Below, piece by piece: positions 1 to 8,464 of a stretch of DNA of 64,000 nucleotides. The stretch spans positions 62,001-126,000 of the forward strand of contig CAZTNA010000003.1 of NCBI GenBank assembly GCA_964615305.1, in the 5' to 3' direction. Every line of letters starts with the position of its first letter. Position 1 is the stretch's first letter. This stretch comes from Bog-950 sp964615305. GTDB lineage: Bacteria > Bacteroidota > Bacteroidia > Chitinophagales > LD1. Made by a program: the position numbers and the translations under genes. The notes beneath the pieces are model-generated. The model saw only the letters and a list, made by a program, of their open reading frames with translations. It had not been told where the DNA came from and did not search any database.

Positions 1-19
1 CCGTAGGGTTTATTGCGAA

Positions 20-161
20 CTTCCACCATCATCCTTTCTATGTTGTCGGGATTATTAGGGGTTTCTACAATCATCCCTCCAATCACGATGGGTTGATATG
101 AGACGTTTTATGTTAACCCGTCAGACATGAAGAGTATATGCGAGATTTCTACCATTAACCC
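20..161. repeat. Degenerate tandem repeat array, ~42-bp period
   Basis: A short motif of the form TTTCTACMATYAWCCC recurs at 20-34 (cttccaccatcatcc), 61-77 (gtttctacaatcatccc), 105-119 (a weaker copy, gttttatgttaaccc) and 145-161 (atttctaccattaaccc). The starts are about 41-42 bp apart. The first 8 bases of the window, ccgtaggg, match the CCGTAGGG that borders another copy near 26,283. I see no gene in 1-253. A reading frame on the minus strand through 1-100 is open for about 34 codons but is closed by TAA near 110 and has no convincing start. The array most likely belongs to a degenerate interspersed repeat family of Bacteroidota. Its function is unknown. Confidence 0.5.
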
Positions 162-253
162 ATTATGACACAAACTAACTAACGTGATAGGTTAAACTGA
201 GTATTTGAAGTAAAAAGCACAGTTTTTTGCCTTACTATGAGGGCTTACGGTTG

Positions 254-694
254 TTACAGATAGGTTCCCTTTCTACGCGGCCTGGCCGGCTTGGTAAATG
301 TGGCTTTACGCTGTTTTTCGTGTTTGGCTATTTGGCTTGCCGGCTCGAGCCGGGCTGCAAAATGCCCGCCCACCCAATATACATCCATGCGGTTAAACAT
401 TGCCCAGCCTAACATTACTGCTTCGCCCACGCCTACTTTTTTGCTTATCCGGCTAAGCGTATCCAGCCCTTCGGGCAGGGTTTCTATAACGTTGAGCCCC
501 TCCCACGAACTAATGCCATGCAGAGCGGCAATATCGGCACTGTTGCCTGCTACAAAACTAAGCCCGCCAATAAAATGCACCCGCTGGCGCCCGTTCTTAC
601 TGGCGCGCGATAAACTTTGTGCTGATGAATACTGGCGGGTGGTGCGCAGGTAGTCTCCTGCGGTTAAATAGTTTTTACAAAAGTAAAGTGCCAT
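254..694 (-). CDS. Hypothetical protein
   Basis: This is a 146-residue protein I do not recognise. The N-terminal half is basic and Ser/Arg-rich. The middle (about 45-110) has a normal globular composition with Gly, Val and Leu, and the C-terminal tail is strongly basic (KHEKQRKATFTKPARPRRK). There is no signal peptide or clear membrane segment. The minus-strand frame is preferred over the overlapping plus-strand frame at 291-653 because its composition is protein-like and an AT-rich promoter-like stretch lies directly upstream of the ATG. It is the last gene before the repeat array, and the DMT transporter gene lies behind it on the same strand. It could be a genuine orphan or a decaying gene. 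Confidence 0.5.
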   Translation of the reverse strand: MALYFCKNYLTAGDYLRTTRQYSSAQSLSRASKNGRQRVHFIGGLSFVAGNSADIAALHGISSWEGLNVIETLPEGLDTLSRISKKVGVGEAVMLGWAMFNRMDVYWVGGHFAARLEPASQIAKHEKQRKATFTKPARPRRKGTYL

Positions 695-743
695 GTGCTT
701 TGTATTTATTGAACAATAAAAGACGAAATTTTTTTTCTCTTGC

Positions 744-1646
744 CTACTTCTTTTTCAAAGCGGAAGAGTTCTGCCTCGTAGTAAAATAAACCCCCACCAA
801 AATAAGCACCACACCCACCAACTGAATGGCTGAAAAAGTTTCTCCGTCAAACAGCCCCCAGGCAATGGCAACAATAGGTATCAGGTAAGTAACGCTGGCG
901 GCAAACAGCGCATCGGTGCGCTGCACTAAGCGGTAAAAAAGCATCCAGGCAATCAATGTTCCGAAAACAGAAAGTGCTGCCACACACACCAACGGAAACC
1001 ACACTGTGCCGTTGCTTATTTTTTGCGGTACATCGGTAAACAGCAACATGATAAATGCAGGTATGCCAATCATCATCATAGCCAGCGAAGTAGTTTGCAC
1101 CGGGCTTTGGTTTTGCAGTTTTTGTTTGGTGATGTTACTACTCATGCCGTAGCAAAACGTGGCAATTACCGGCAGTATGCCATATATCACATCGGTTTGC
1201 AGGCTAACATCTGCTTTACCCAAAAGTAGCACCACCGCCCCGGCAAAACCAATCAACACGCCCCCTATTTTTTGCTTCGAAATAGCTACCTGATACAGAA
1301 AGTAACCAATCAGCAATGTCCATAATGGCGAAAGTGAGTTGAGCACACCATTCAGCGCGCTGTCGCTGTGCGTCATGCTGAGCGCAAATAAAAATGCAGG
1401 TGCTCCACTTCCAAAAAAACCAACTTGTAGCACCGTAGAATATTTATTGCGCGGCAAGCTACGCAGAGCCTGCACGGCAAATGGTATAGATATTAGAAAC
1501 GAAATACTTATACGCAAACAGGCTAACTCTACAGCCGAAAACCCGAGCAGCGACTTTTTTATAAGAATGTACGAAGTGCCCCAGATGATAGTAAGCCAAC
1601 CAAGCAGCAGCCAGTTTTGAGAATTGTGATGATTTGTGTTTGACAA
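744..1646 (-). CDS. EamA/DMT-family transporter
   Basis: This 300-residue integral inner-membrane protein belongs to the drug/metabolite transporter superfamily. It has about ten hydrophobic helices arranged as two EamA repeats of roughly 140 residues. The first begins WLLLGWLTIIWGTSYILIKK, and the second starts near residue 150 (VIYGILPVIATFCYGMSSNI). A short basic tail (RQNSSALKKK) lies on the cytoplasmic side. Family members export metabolites such as amino acids, but substrate cannot be read from the sequence. The gene lies downstream of plsC and the HsdR-N-like gene on the same strand, 47 bp after the acyltransferase stop-codon end, so co-transcription is plausible. Length is normal for the family. 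Confidence 0.88.
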   Translation of the reverse strand: MSNTNHHNSQNWLLLGWLTIIWGTSYILIKKSLLGFSAVELACLRISISFLISIPFAVQALRSLPRNKYSTVLQVGFFGSGAPAFLFALSMTHSDSALNGVLNSLSPLWTLLIGYFLYQVAISKQKIGGVLIGFAGAVVLLLGKADVSLQTDVIYGILPVIATFCYGMSSNITKQKLQNQSPVQTTSLAMMMIGIPAFIMLLFTDVPQKISNGTVWFPLVCVAALSVFGTLIAWMLFYRLVQRTDALFAASVTYLIPIVAIAWGLFDGETFSAIQLVGVVLILVGVYFTTRQNSSALKKK

Positions 1647-1693
1647 TGAAAATAAATAGGGCTTTAAACCGCAGGCGAAGATGGCAAAAGAAA

Positions 1694-2464
1694 CTACGGC
1701 CTGTATTTTGCCTCCGGAAAATGTTTGAGCAGATGTGTGCGCATAATTTGTTGCGTGTGTATTTTCAATTTTTCGACCGAAGCCATAGTGTAAGCAGAGG
1801 TATCAATGGGCCGGTTCCAGTAAACGGTGATGGTGCCCGGTTTTAGCATAAGCCCATACCGCGGATACAAAATGTGGGTTCCAATAAAAGTAAGTGGAAC
1901 CAACGGCAGACGGTTGTCAATAGCTAACCGAAAAGCACCGCTGTGAAAATACTTCAACAGGTCTTCGGTAGTGTTGCAGGTACCCTCGGGGCAAATAAAA
2001 AAAGAAGCGCCTGTTTTTAGTTTCTCTGTCATTTCGAGCATGCTGCGCTGGCGGTCGTCCTCGTCATCGCGCTGCACCGCCACGTACATATGTTTCATTA
2101 CATAGCCCAATACCGGCCACTCCAAAATTTCTGCTTTGCCTAAATATTTAATATAGTTGGGTATAATGGCTGCTGCAATAATTCCATCGAGATAGCTCAT
2201 GTGGTTGCTAATAAAAATTGTTTGCTGTTTGGGTTCTCTTAGTTCGGGGTTTACTTCATTAATTCTAATACCCCACAGAAACAAAATAACCCGGGCAAAA
2301 GAAGAAACCAAAAAGTGCAACTTGTAAAGCAACCATTGGTTTTTGCTAAGCACCACAAACACCAATACCGGAAAAGCAATAGCTAAAGCAACTGCAAAAA
2401 CCAGCGCACACCAAAGTGTCCAGGGCAGCCAGATGAATTGTTGCTTAGCTTGCTTAAATGTCAC
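1694..2464 (-). CDS. plsC: 1-acyl-sn-glycerol-3-phosphate acyltransferase (PlsC family)
   Basis: This 256-residue membrane-associated acyltransferase likely transfers an acyl group to lysophosphatidic acid in phospholipid synthesis. The N-terminus has two hydrophobic segments (about 10-40 and 50-70). The catalytic H-x4-D motif is visible as SNHMSYLD near residue 88, and the substrate-binding motif FICPEGTC lies near residue 158. The start appears to be GTG (V-TFKQAKQQ), since no in-frame ATG is closer. It sits 6 bp downstream of the HsdR-N-like gene, which suggests a two-gene operon. PlsC paralogues acting on other lysolipids share the same motifs, so the exact acceptor is inferred. Confidence 0.88.
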   Translation of the reverse strand: MTFKQAKQQFIWLPWTLWCALVFAVALAIAFPVLVFVVLSKNQWLLYKLHFLVSSFARVILFLWGIRINEVNPELREPKQQTIFISNHMSYLDGIIAAAIIPNYIKYLGKAEILEWPVLGYVMKHMYVAVQRDDEDDRQRSMLEMTEKLKTGASFFICPEGTCNTTEDLLKYFHSGAFRLAIDNRLPLVPLTFIGTHILYPRYGLMLKPGTITVYWNRPIDTSAYTMASVEKLKIHTQQIMRTHLLKHFPEAKYRP

Positions 2465-2470
2465 CGGTAT

Positions 2471-2926
2471 TTATTGTGTGTTTGAAAATACTTCAGCGGC
2501 CGAAGGCACTGCATTAAGTAGCTGTATTCCGTTGTTGAGTTTGCAGCAAAAATTATAGTGACCATTGCTTACCCATAAATAATTTACGCGCAGCGAAAGG
2601 TTGTATGCGGAAATTTGTTCAAACACCTTGTGGTCTAATTTTTCTTCGGGGGCTTTACACTCCACTATCATTTGGGGTTGGCCATTAGTTGCAAACACAG
2701 CTACATCAAACCGCTTATGTAATCCGTTTACGTCAATGCCTCTTTCTACGGCTATAAGGCCCGGTGAAAACTTTTTACTGTAAATCAGGTAATGCAGCAC
2801 ATGCTGCCTTACCCACTCTTCGGGCGTTAGCGTAACCCAAATTTTGCGAACCACATCAAAAATAAATTCTTTGTTGTTGCGCTCTTCGGTCTTAAACTTG
2901 TATTTGCCAAATTTTACCTCTGTCAC
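2471..2926 (-). CDS. HsdR N-terminal-like (PD-(D/E)XK) domain protein
   Basis: This 151-residue stand-alone protein resembles the N-terminal nuclease-like domain of type I restriction HsdR. The core is readable as RFDVAVF (about residue 71) followed by MIVECKAPEEKLD (about 86), which supplies the D...ExK residues of a PD-(D/E)XK fold. No helicase domain, methylase or specificity subunit lies nearby, so this is not a restriction system. Single-domain proteins of this type are common in Bacteroidota and their role is not established. The start is GTG. The gene is divergent from the AMP nucleosidase gene, with 31 bp between the two starts, and is closely followed by plsC. Confidence 0.75.
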   Translation of the reverse strand: MTEVKFGKYKFKTEERNNKEFIFDVVRKIWVTLTPEEWVRQHVLHYLIYSKKFSPGLIAVERGIDVNGLHKRFDVAVFATNGQPQMIVECKAPEEKLDHKVFEQISAYNLSLRVNYLWVSNGHYNFCCKLNNGIQLLNAVPSAAEVFSNTQ

Positions 2927-2957
2927 TTTCTTATTTTTGTTGAAAGCAATTTACTGA

Positions 2958-3728
2958 ATGAAAACTAAAGAAGAAATAGTAAAGAACTGGCTACCCCGTT
3001 ACACCGGTCGCGAACTAAAGGATTTCGGCCAATACCTCCTGCTCACCAATTTTGACAACTATGTGCAAATGTTTGCCGACATGCACCACGTAGAAGTACA
3101 TGGAGCCGACCGCCCCATGCGCAGCGCCAGTGCCGATGGCATTACTATTATCAACTTTGGTATGGGTAGCCCCAATGCCGCTACCATAATGGATCTGCTC
3201 TCGGCTATTGAGCCCAAAGCTGTTTTGTTTTTAGGCAAATGCGGTGGTTTAAAAAAGAAAAATGAAGTAGGTGATTTTATTCTGCCCATAGCCGCTATTC
3301 GTGGCGAAGGTACCAGCGATGATTACTTTCCGAAAGAAGTGCCGGCACTACCGGCCTTTGCCTTGCAAAAAGCTATCTCTACCACCATACGCGACATGAA
3401 TCAGGACTACTGGACAGGCACCGTGTACACCACCAACCGCAGAGTGTGGGAGTGGGATGAAGAATTTAAAGAATACCTGCGCCAAATCCGCGCTATGGCT
3501 ATTGATATGGAAACCGCCACCATATTTATTACTGCATTTAAAAACGAAATACCTGCCGGAGCATTGTTATTAGTGAGCGATCAGCCCATGGTGCCACAAG
3601 GAGTAAAAACCGAAATAAGCGACATAAAAGTAACAGGAAACTATGTTGAACAGCATTTAAAAATTGGTATAGAATCGCTGAAGCAACTGATTAACGAAGG
3701 ACTAACCGTTAAGCACCTTAGGTTTTAG
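2958..3728 (+). CDS. amn: AMP nucleosidase
   Basis: This 256-residue cytoplasmic enzyme likely hydrolyses AMP to adenine and ribose 5-phosphate. It is the short form found in Bacteroidota, which has the phosphorylase-like catalytic domain without the long N-terminal region of the E. coli protein. Visible nucleoside-phosphorylase features are INFGMGSPNAAT (about 66), LFLGKCGGLKK (about 92) and the substrate-contacting AIDMETATIF (about 183) followed by LLLVSDQP. The ATG lies 31 bp from the divergent gene. A TATTTTTG box at 2932-2939 fits the Bacteroidota -7 consensus TAnnTTTG and could drive it. Confidence 0.85.
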   Translation: MKTKEEIVKNWLPRYTGRELKDFGQYLLLTNFDNYVQMFADMHHVEVHGADRPMRSASADGITIINFGMGSPNAATIMDLLSAIEPKAVLFLGKCGGLKKKNEVGDFILPIAAIRGEGTSDDYFPKEVPALPAFALQKAISTTIRDMNQDYWTGTVYTTNRRVWEWDEEFKEYLRQIRAMAIDMETATIFITAFKNEIPAGALLLVSDQPMVPQGVKTEISDIKVTGNYVEQHLKIGIESLKQLINEGLTVKHLRF

Positions 3729-3839
3729 TCGGGGTTCCGCAGCACACTTGGCAGTTTGCACCATATTTCTCTCCTTGCTTATTACACCATTTCAGTTAGG
3801 TTTGTCCGCCTTAGTGTAAAACAAAAAAACACCCTCGTT

Positions 3840-5582
3840 ATGCAATTTAATTCCGCTACAAAATTTGTTGCTGTTCTGTTAGCCGCACTAGTGCTTTACG
3901 GCTGCGGAAAAAAGAAAGAAAAAAATGAAGTTATAATTCACGAGTTAAGCGATACTGACATGCTTAACCCCACCAATTATCAAAGTGCCGATGCCGGCTA
4001 TTACTTAGCGCAAATGTTTCAGGGGCTATGGGGCACCAATCCAAAAACACTGGAAATGGAGCCGGTATTAGCTAAAGCATTGCCGGTAGAAGAATACGAT
4101 GAAGCCTCGGGACTGCTGAAATATACCTGCGAAATACGCGAAGAAGCAAAATGGGATAATGGCGAACCTATAACTGCCAAGGATGCTGTGTTTTCAATAA
4201 AACTTTACAAGGCTCCGGTAATAAGCAACGAACAATACCGTCCGTATTTCGAATTAGTAAGTGATATAATTACTTATCCTGACAACCCGCGCAAGCTCAC
4301 TATTGTTTGCAATAAAAAATACATTCTGGCAAAATCGGTAGCCGGTTCGTTCAGCATGATACCGCAATATATCTATGATCCTAAAAAATTAATGGATCAA
4401 ATTTCGATAAACGACATAGCCACTAAGTACAACGAAGTGGAGCAAAACCCCGTTATGAAAGAATTTGCTGCCGAATATAACAGTGAAAAATATCAGCGCG
4501 ACTCAGGTTATATAGTAGGTTCAGGTCCTTACGCTTTCGACCAGTGGGTTACCGGGCAAAAAATTGTTCTCAAAAAGAAAAAAGACTGGTGGGGCGAAAA
4601 ATTTAATACCGAGTATTCATACATGGCTTTTCCCGATAAGCTTATATACCAAACCATTAAAGACCAAACAGCAGCACTTACAGCTTTAAAGGGTAAGCGA
4701 ATTGATGTTATGTCGGGCATTAAAAGCAAAGATTTTGTAGAACAACTTGAACCCAGTGAAGAAATAAAAAAGAATTTCGATTTGGCCACTCCTCTAAGCA
4801 TGGCCTACACCTACTTTGGTATAAACATGCGCAATCCTAAATTTGAAGACGTGCGCACACGCACCGCCCTTGCACACCTTACAGACGTTGACAAAATCAT
4901 AAAAGTAATTGGTTACGGATTAGGTCAGCGTGTAAACGGCCCAATAAATCCATATAAAAAAGGGGCGTTTAATGATACCATTACATCCTTTGATTTTAGC
5001 ATCGAAAAGGCAAAAGTATTATTGGCCGAAGCCGGTTGGAAAGACAGCAATGGCGATGGCACACTCGACAAAACCTTAAATGGCAAACCTACCGAATTCA
5101 ACATTACGTTTACATATAATGCCGGTAACGATACACGAAGAGATGCTGCGTTAATTTTTAAAGAGGCTTGTCGTCAAGTTGGTATTAACGTAGATGTGGT
5201 GCCGCAAGAGTGGAGTATTTATATTGAAAACCAAACCAAGCACGATTTCGAAATGTTTTACGGTGCCTGGATTGGGTCTCCAAATCCGGATGATCCAAAA
5301 CAAATTTGGCACACCGAATCAATAAACGGTGGCAGCAACTATGTTTACTTTGGCAATGCCGAAACAGATAAAATGATTGAAGACATCCGCAGCGAACTAA
5401 ACGAAGAAATTCGCAATGACTTATACCGCAAGTTTCAGGTAAAAGTGCACGAACAAGTCCCTTATATTTTTATTTGGAGTCCGAAAGAAAAAATAGCTAT
5501 CAGCAAACGCTTTACAGGCACTGAAACATTTATTGTTCGTCCTGGCTTCAATGAAGCTGCATTTAAACTGGCTCAACAATAA
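3840..5582 (+). CDS. Oligopeptide ABC transporter substrate-binding lipoprotein
   Basis: This 580-residue extracytoplasmic solute-binding protein belongs to family 5 (DppA/OppA-like). I start it at the ATG at 3840 because this places a lipoprotein signal directly at the N-terminus: MQFNSATKFVAVLLAALVLY followed by GCGKKK with the lipidated Cys. An upstream in-frame ATG at 3756 would bury that signal. The mature region has the family's features, including ADAGYYLAQMFQGLWG, WDNGEPITAKDAVFS and a C-terminal YIFIWSPKEKIAISK. It is followed after 5 bp by two permease genes, so the three form an importer operon. Peptide is the likely ligand, but family 5 also binds nickel and sugars. Confidence 0.88.
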   Translation: MQFNSATKFVAVLLAALVLYGCGKKKEKNEVIIHELSDTDMLNPTNYQSADAGYYLAQMFQGLWGTNPKTLEMEPVLAKALPVEEYDEASGLLKYTCEIREEAKWDNGEPITAKDAVFSIKLYKAPVISNEQYRPYFELVSDIITYPDNPRKLTIVCNKKYILAKSVAGSFSMIPQYIYDPKKLMDQISINDIATKYNEVEQNPVMKEFAAEYNSEKYQRDSGYIVGSGPYAFDQWVTGQKIVLKKKKDWWGEKFNTEYSYMAFPDKLIYQTIKDQTAALTALKGKRIDVMSGIKSKDFVEQLEPSEEIKKNFDLATPLSMAYTYFGINMRNPKFEDVRTRTALAHLTDVDKIIKVIGYGLGQRVNGPINPYKKGAFNDTITSFDFSIEKAKVLLAEAGWKDSNGDGTLDKTLNGKPTEFNITFTYNAGNDTRRDAALIFKEACRQVGINVDVVPQEWSIYIENQTKHDFEMFYGAWIGSPNPDDPKQIWHTESINGGSNYVYFGNAETDKMIEDIRSELNEEIRNDLYRKFQVKVHEQVPYIFIWSPKEKIAISKRFTGTETFIVRPGFNEAAFKLAQQ

Positions 5583-5587
5583 TTTTA

Positions 5588-7135
5588 ATGAAGCCGGTAG
5601 AAGTAGAAACAAAGAGTGGCAAAACCGATTCGGGAAAGAAATTTTTCTTGGCAAAAATTTCCTTTCCGTTGTTTGGCTATATACTCAAACGTATTTTCAT
5701 TTTCATACCTACGCTTTTTATCATTTCGCTGCTCACGTTTATTCTTATTTCGGCAGCCCCCGGAGACCCTGCCGAAACAATGCTTAACCGCAGTAGTGGC
5801 GAAGGGCAAGCCTCTGATAAACTGGCTACCGAAAAGTCGTATCGAGACCTGCGTCATAAACTAGGACTCGATTTGCCCATCTTTTATTTTGCATTTACTA
5901 ATGCTGCACAGTGCGATACCATGATTCGCATACCAACCAAAAACCACCGCGAAATGTTAGACCGGCTGGTATATGAATACGGCAACTGGCCACAAATTGA
6001 AGCGTATTACCACCAATTAAAAGCGCTGGAACTTGAAGTGGTTTCTACTAAAAAAGATTCAACCAATGCCAATGCACTCATTGAAATACGCAACACTGTG
6101 GCTAAGGCTTTCATAAATCACGAAGACATAGTGCTGGCTGCTTTGTTTACCGATTTAAAAAAACAAACATCTTCCGTTGCTTCTCTAACTAATTTAAAAT
6201 CTCAGGCCGAATCAACTGAAGCTGCATATTCAGCAATAAAAAGTCAAGCAACATCATACAAAAAATATTTGCCCCGTATTCAGTGGAGCGGCACACACAA
6301 TCAATACCACCGTTGGTTGTTTGGCGAAGCAAAATGGTTTGGCGAAGAAACCGATCCTACGCTCGGCAAAGGTTTTATTCGTGGCGACTATGGCATTTCG
6401 TTTTTTACCAAGCGCCCCGTTAAGAGTGTGATATGGGATGGCCTCTGGATTACCATGCTCATCAGCATTTTGGTAATTATTATTGAGTACGTTATTTCCA
6501 TTCCTCTTGGTATTTCGTTGGCGGTGCGCAAAGGCAGCACTTACGATTCGGGTATGACAGTAGCCCTTTTTCTTACTTATTCTCTTCCTGTTTTCTGGAT
6601 AGGCACTATGGCCATTTTCTTTTTATGCAGCCCCGATTATATAGAAATTTTTCCTCCGTTTGGGTTAGGTGATGCTACGTGGGAAGACGGCACACTCTAC
6701 AAGCTTGGTGATTTAGCTTATCACTTAGCGCTTCCCTTAATTATTGCATCTTATGCCAGCTTCGCGTATCTCTCTCGCCAAATGCGCGGTTCTATGCTTA
6801 CAGTACTTGGGCAAGATTATATCCGCACGGCTCGCGCTAAAGGTTTGCCCGATAACAAAGTAATTTGGAAACACGCTTTCCGAAATTCACTGCTGCCTAT
6901 CATCACCATTTTTGCTTCGTTTTTTCCGGCACTGATTGGCGGTTCTATTATTCTTGAGTTTCTGTTCACCATTCCCGGTTTAGGGCAAATAACTTATGCC
7001 GCAGTAATTCAGAAAGACTACCCAATGATTTTAACCAACACCATGTTTGCCGCTATACTTACTCTGGTGGGTTATCTGGTTTCCGATATTTTATACGCTG
7101 TAGTTGATCCGAGAATTTCTTATTCGAAAAAATAA
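5588..7135 (+). CDS. ABC transporter permease, DppB/OppB type (enlarged)
   Basis: This 515-residue inner-membrane permease is the first of a pair. The first helix (about residues 28-52) ends in SAAPGDPAETML, the usual DppB start of the periplasmic loop. The C-terminal half carries the binding-protein-dependent transport domain with the EAA-type coupling loop RTARAKGLPDNKVIWKHAFR near residue 415. It is about 200 residues longer than classical DppB. The extra sequence lies between helix 1 and the remaining helices (about residues 55-280) and is hydrophilic and mainly alpha-helical, so a periplasmic domain is likely. Its stop overlaps the next start by one base (TAATG), indicating translational coupling. 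Confidence 0.87.
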   Translation: MKPVEVETKSGKTDSGKKFFLAKISFPLFGYILKRIFIFIPTLFIISLLTFILISAAPGDPAETMLNRSSGEGQASDKLATEKSYRDLRHKLGLDLPIFYFAFTNAAQCDTMIRIPTKNHREMLDRLVYEYGNWPQIEAYYHQLKALELEVVSTKKDSTNANALIEIRNTVAKAFINHEDIVLAALFTDLKKQTSSVASLTNLKSQAESTEAAYSAIKSQATSYKKYLPRIQWSGTHNQYHRWLFGEAKWFGEETDPTLGKGFIRGDYGISFFTKRPVKSVIWDGLWITMLISILVIIIEYVISIPLGISLAVRKGSTYDSGMTVALFLTYSLPVFWIGTMAIFFLCSPDYIEIFPPFGLGDATWEDGTLYKLGDLAYHLALPLIIASYASFAYLSRQMRGSMLTVLGQDYIRTARAKGLPDNKVIWKHAFRNSLLPIITIFASFFPALIGGSIILEFLFTIPGLGQITYAAVIQKDYPMILTNTMFAAILTLVGYLVSDILYAVVDPRISYSKK

Positions 7136-8427
7136 TGGCTGAAGCAACAAATAAAAAGAACGACCAAAGTTATTGGGCTTTTGTGCGCAAGCAGTTCCGC
7201 AAAAAGAAAACGGCTGTTATTTCTGTTTACATAGTATCTGTGCTGGCTGTAATTGCTGTGTTTGCTCCGTTTTTGGCCAACGAAAAACCATTGATGTGTA
7301 AATACGAGGGCTCTGTTTACTTTCCTGTTTTGAAAGACATGTCTGTGGGCTTGGGCTTGGGCGAATTTCAAAAAGAGTTTAGAAACGTTGATTGGAAAAC
7401 CCTGAACTATGAGTGGAGTGTTTTTCCTCCTGTACCTTATTTACCCATGAATCAGGACGATGCTAACATACACTCAAAGGGTCCGTTTGATGAACAGATA
7501 GTTCCATCTATGCGTTGGCACCACTGGTTTGGCACCGATGAACTGGGCCGCGATGTTTTAGCCGGCATGATTCACGGAACCAAAATTGCCATGACTGTGG
7601 GCATTGTATCAATGCTTATTGCTTCGGTAATTGGTATTTTACTTGGCTCGTTAGCTGGTTTTTATGGCGATGAAAACTTTCAGGTATCACGAATCAGGCT
7701 GTGGGGTAATTTGGTGTTTTTATTCTTTGCCTTTTTCTATGCGTTTGGTGCGCGCAGCTACGATATTACCGATGCACTTGGCAAATCGCTGGGCGATGGC
7801 TTTTTACAACTAGGTATTAGTTTGCTGATTTTTGCAGCCGTATTTGTAGTTGGAAATTTGTTGGTTATTCCGCTCAAGAGAGTTTCTTTTCTTGGCAGGC
7901 AAGTGGCTGTTCCTTTCGACTTAATAATCATGCGCATGATTGAAGTGTTGAACTCTATTCCTACACTTTTCTTAATTCTGCTTATAATCTCCATTGTTCG
8001 CAAGCCAAATCTTTATGTAATAATGGGTATCATTGGCTTAACCGGCTGGACAGGTATAGCACGTTTTATCCGCGCAGAGTTGCTAAAGGTTCGCAACCTC
8101 GAATATATTGAAGCCGCTAATTCGCTTGGCTACTCAAACGTGCATATTCTTTTCCGCCATGCCATACCCAATGCTCTTTCACCGGTGCTTATTTCCATAG
8201 CGTTTGGTATTGCAGGAGCCATACTTACAGAGTCAACTTTATCATTCCTTGGTTTAGGTCCGGCCGACACGGTTACCTGGGGGCAGTTGCTTTCTTATGC
8301 GCGTCAAATACCTCAGGCTTGGTGGCTGGCTATTTTCCCTGGCTTCGCCATTTTTATTACGGTTACTACTTTCAACCTTATAGGCGATGGCTTAACGGAT
8401 GCTATGGATCCACGGTTGAAACAGTAG
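7135..8427 (+). CDS. ABC transporter permease, DppC/OppC type (enlarged)
   Basis: This 430-residue permease is the partner of the preceding DppB-like subunit. The N-terminal OppC_N-like helix (AVISVYIVSVLAVIAVFAPF) is followed by a long periplasmic segment. The transport domain ends with the coupling loop EAANSLGYSNVHILFRHAIP and the SFLGLGPADTVTWGQLL motif typical of DppC. About 130 residues exceed the usual length, and part of this (about residues 180-250) adds hydrophobic stretches such as LVFLFFAFFYAFGA inside the transport domain. No ATPase gene follows, so energising subunits must be encoded elsewhere. The next gene is unrelated. Confidence 0.87.
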   Translation: MAEATNKKNDQSYWAFVRKQFRKKKTAVISVYIVSVLAVIAVFAPFLANEKPLMCKYEGSVYFPVLKDMSVGLGLGEFQKEFRNVDWKTLNYEWSVFPPVPYLPMNQDDANIHSKGPFDEQIVPSMRWHHWFGTDELGRDVLAGMIHGTKIAMTVGIVSMLIASVIGILLGSLAGFYGDENFQVSRIRLWGNLVFLFFAFFYAFGARSYDITDALGKSLGDGFLQLGISLLIFAAVFVVGNLLVIPLKRVSFLGRQVAVPFDLIIMRMIEVLNSIPTLFLILLIISIVRKPNLYVIMGIIGLTGWTGIARFIRAELLKVRNLEYIEAANSLGYSNVHILFRHAIPNALSPVLISIAFGIAGAILTESTLSFLGLGPADTVTWGQLLSYARQIPQAWWLAIFPGFAIFITVTTFNLIGDGLTDAMDPRLKQ

Positions 8428-8464
8428 TCTCTGCATTTTTTAACTTCACATTAGAAGTTTCTCT

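Noticed and set aside
291..653. Plus-strand open frame of 120 codons
   Set aside because: It is fully opposite the more protein-like minus-strand frame and is Ser/Arg/Pro-biased.
2471..2926. Possible type I restriction enzyme
   Set aside because: Only the HsdR N-terminal-like domain is present, with no helicase, methylase or specificity subunit nearby.
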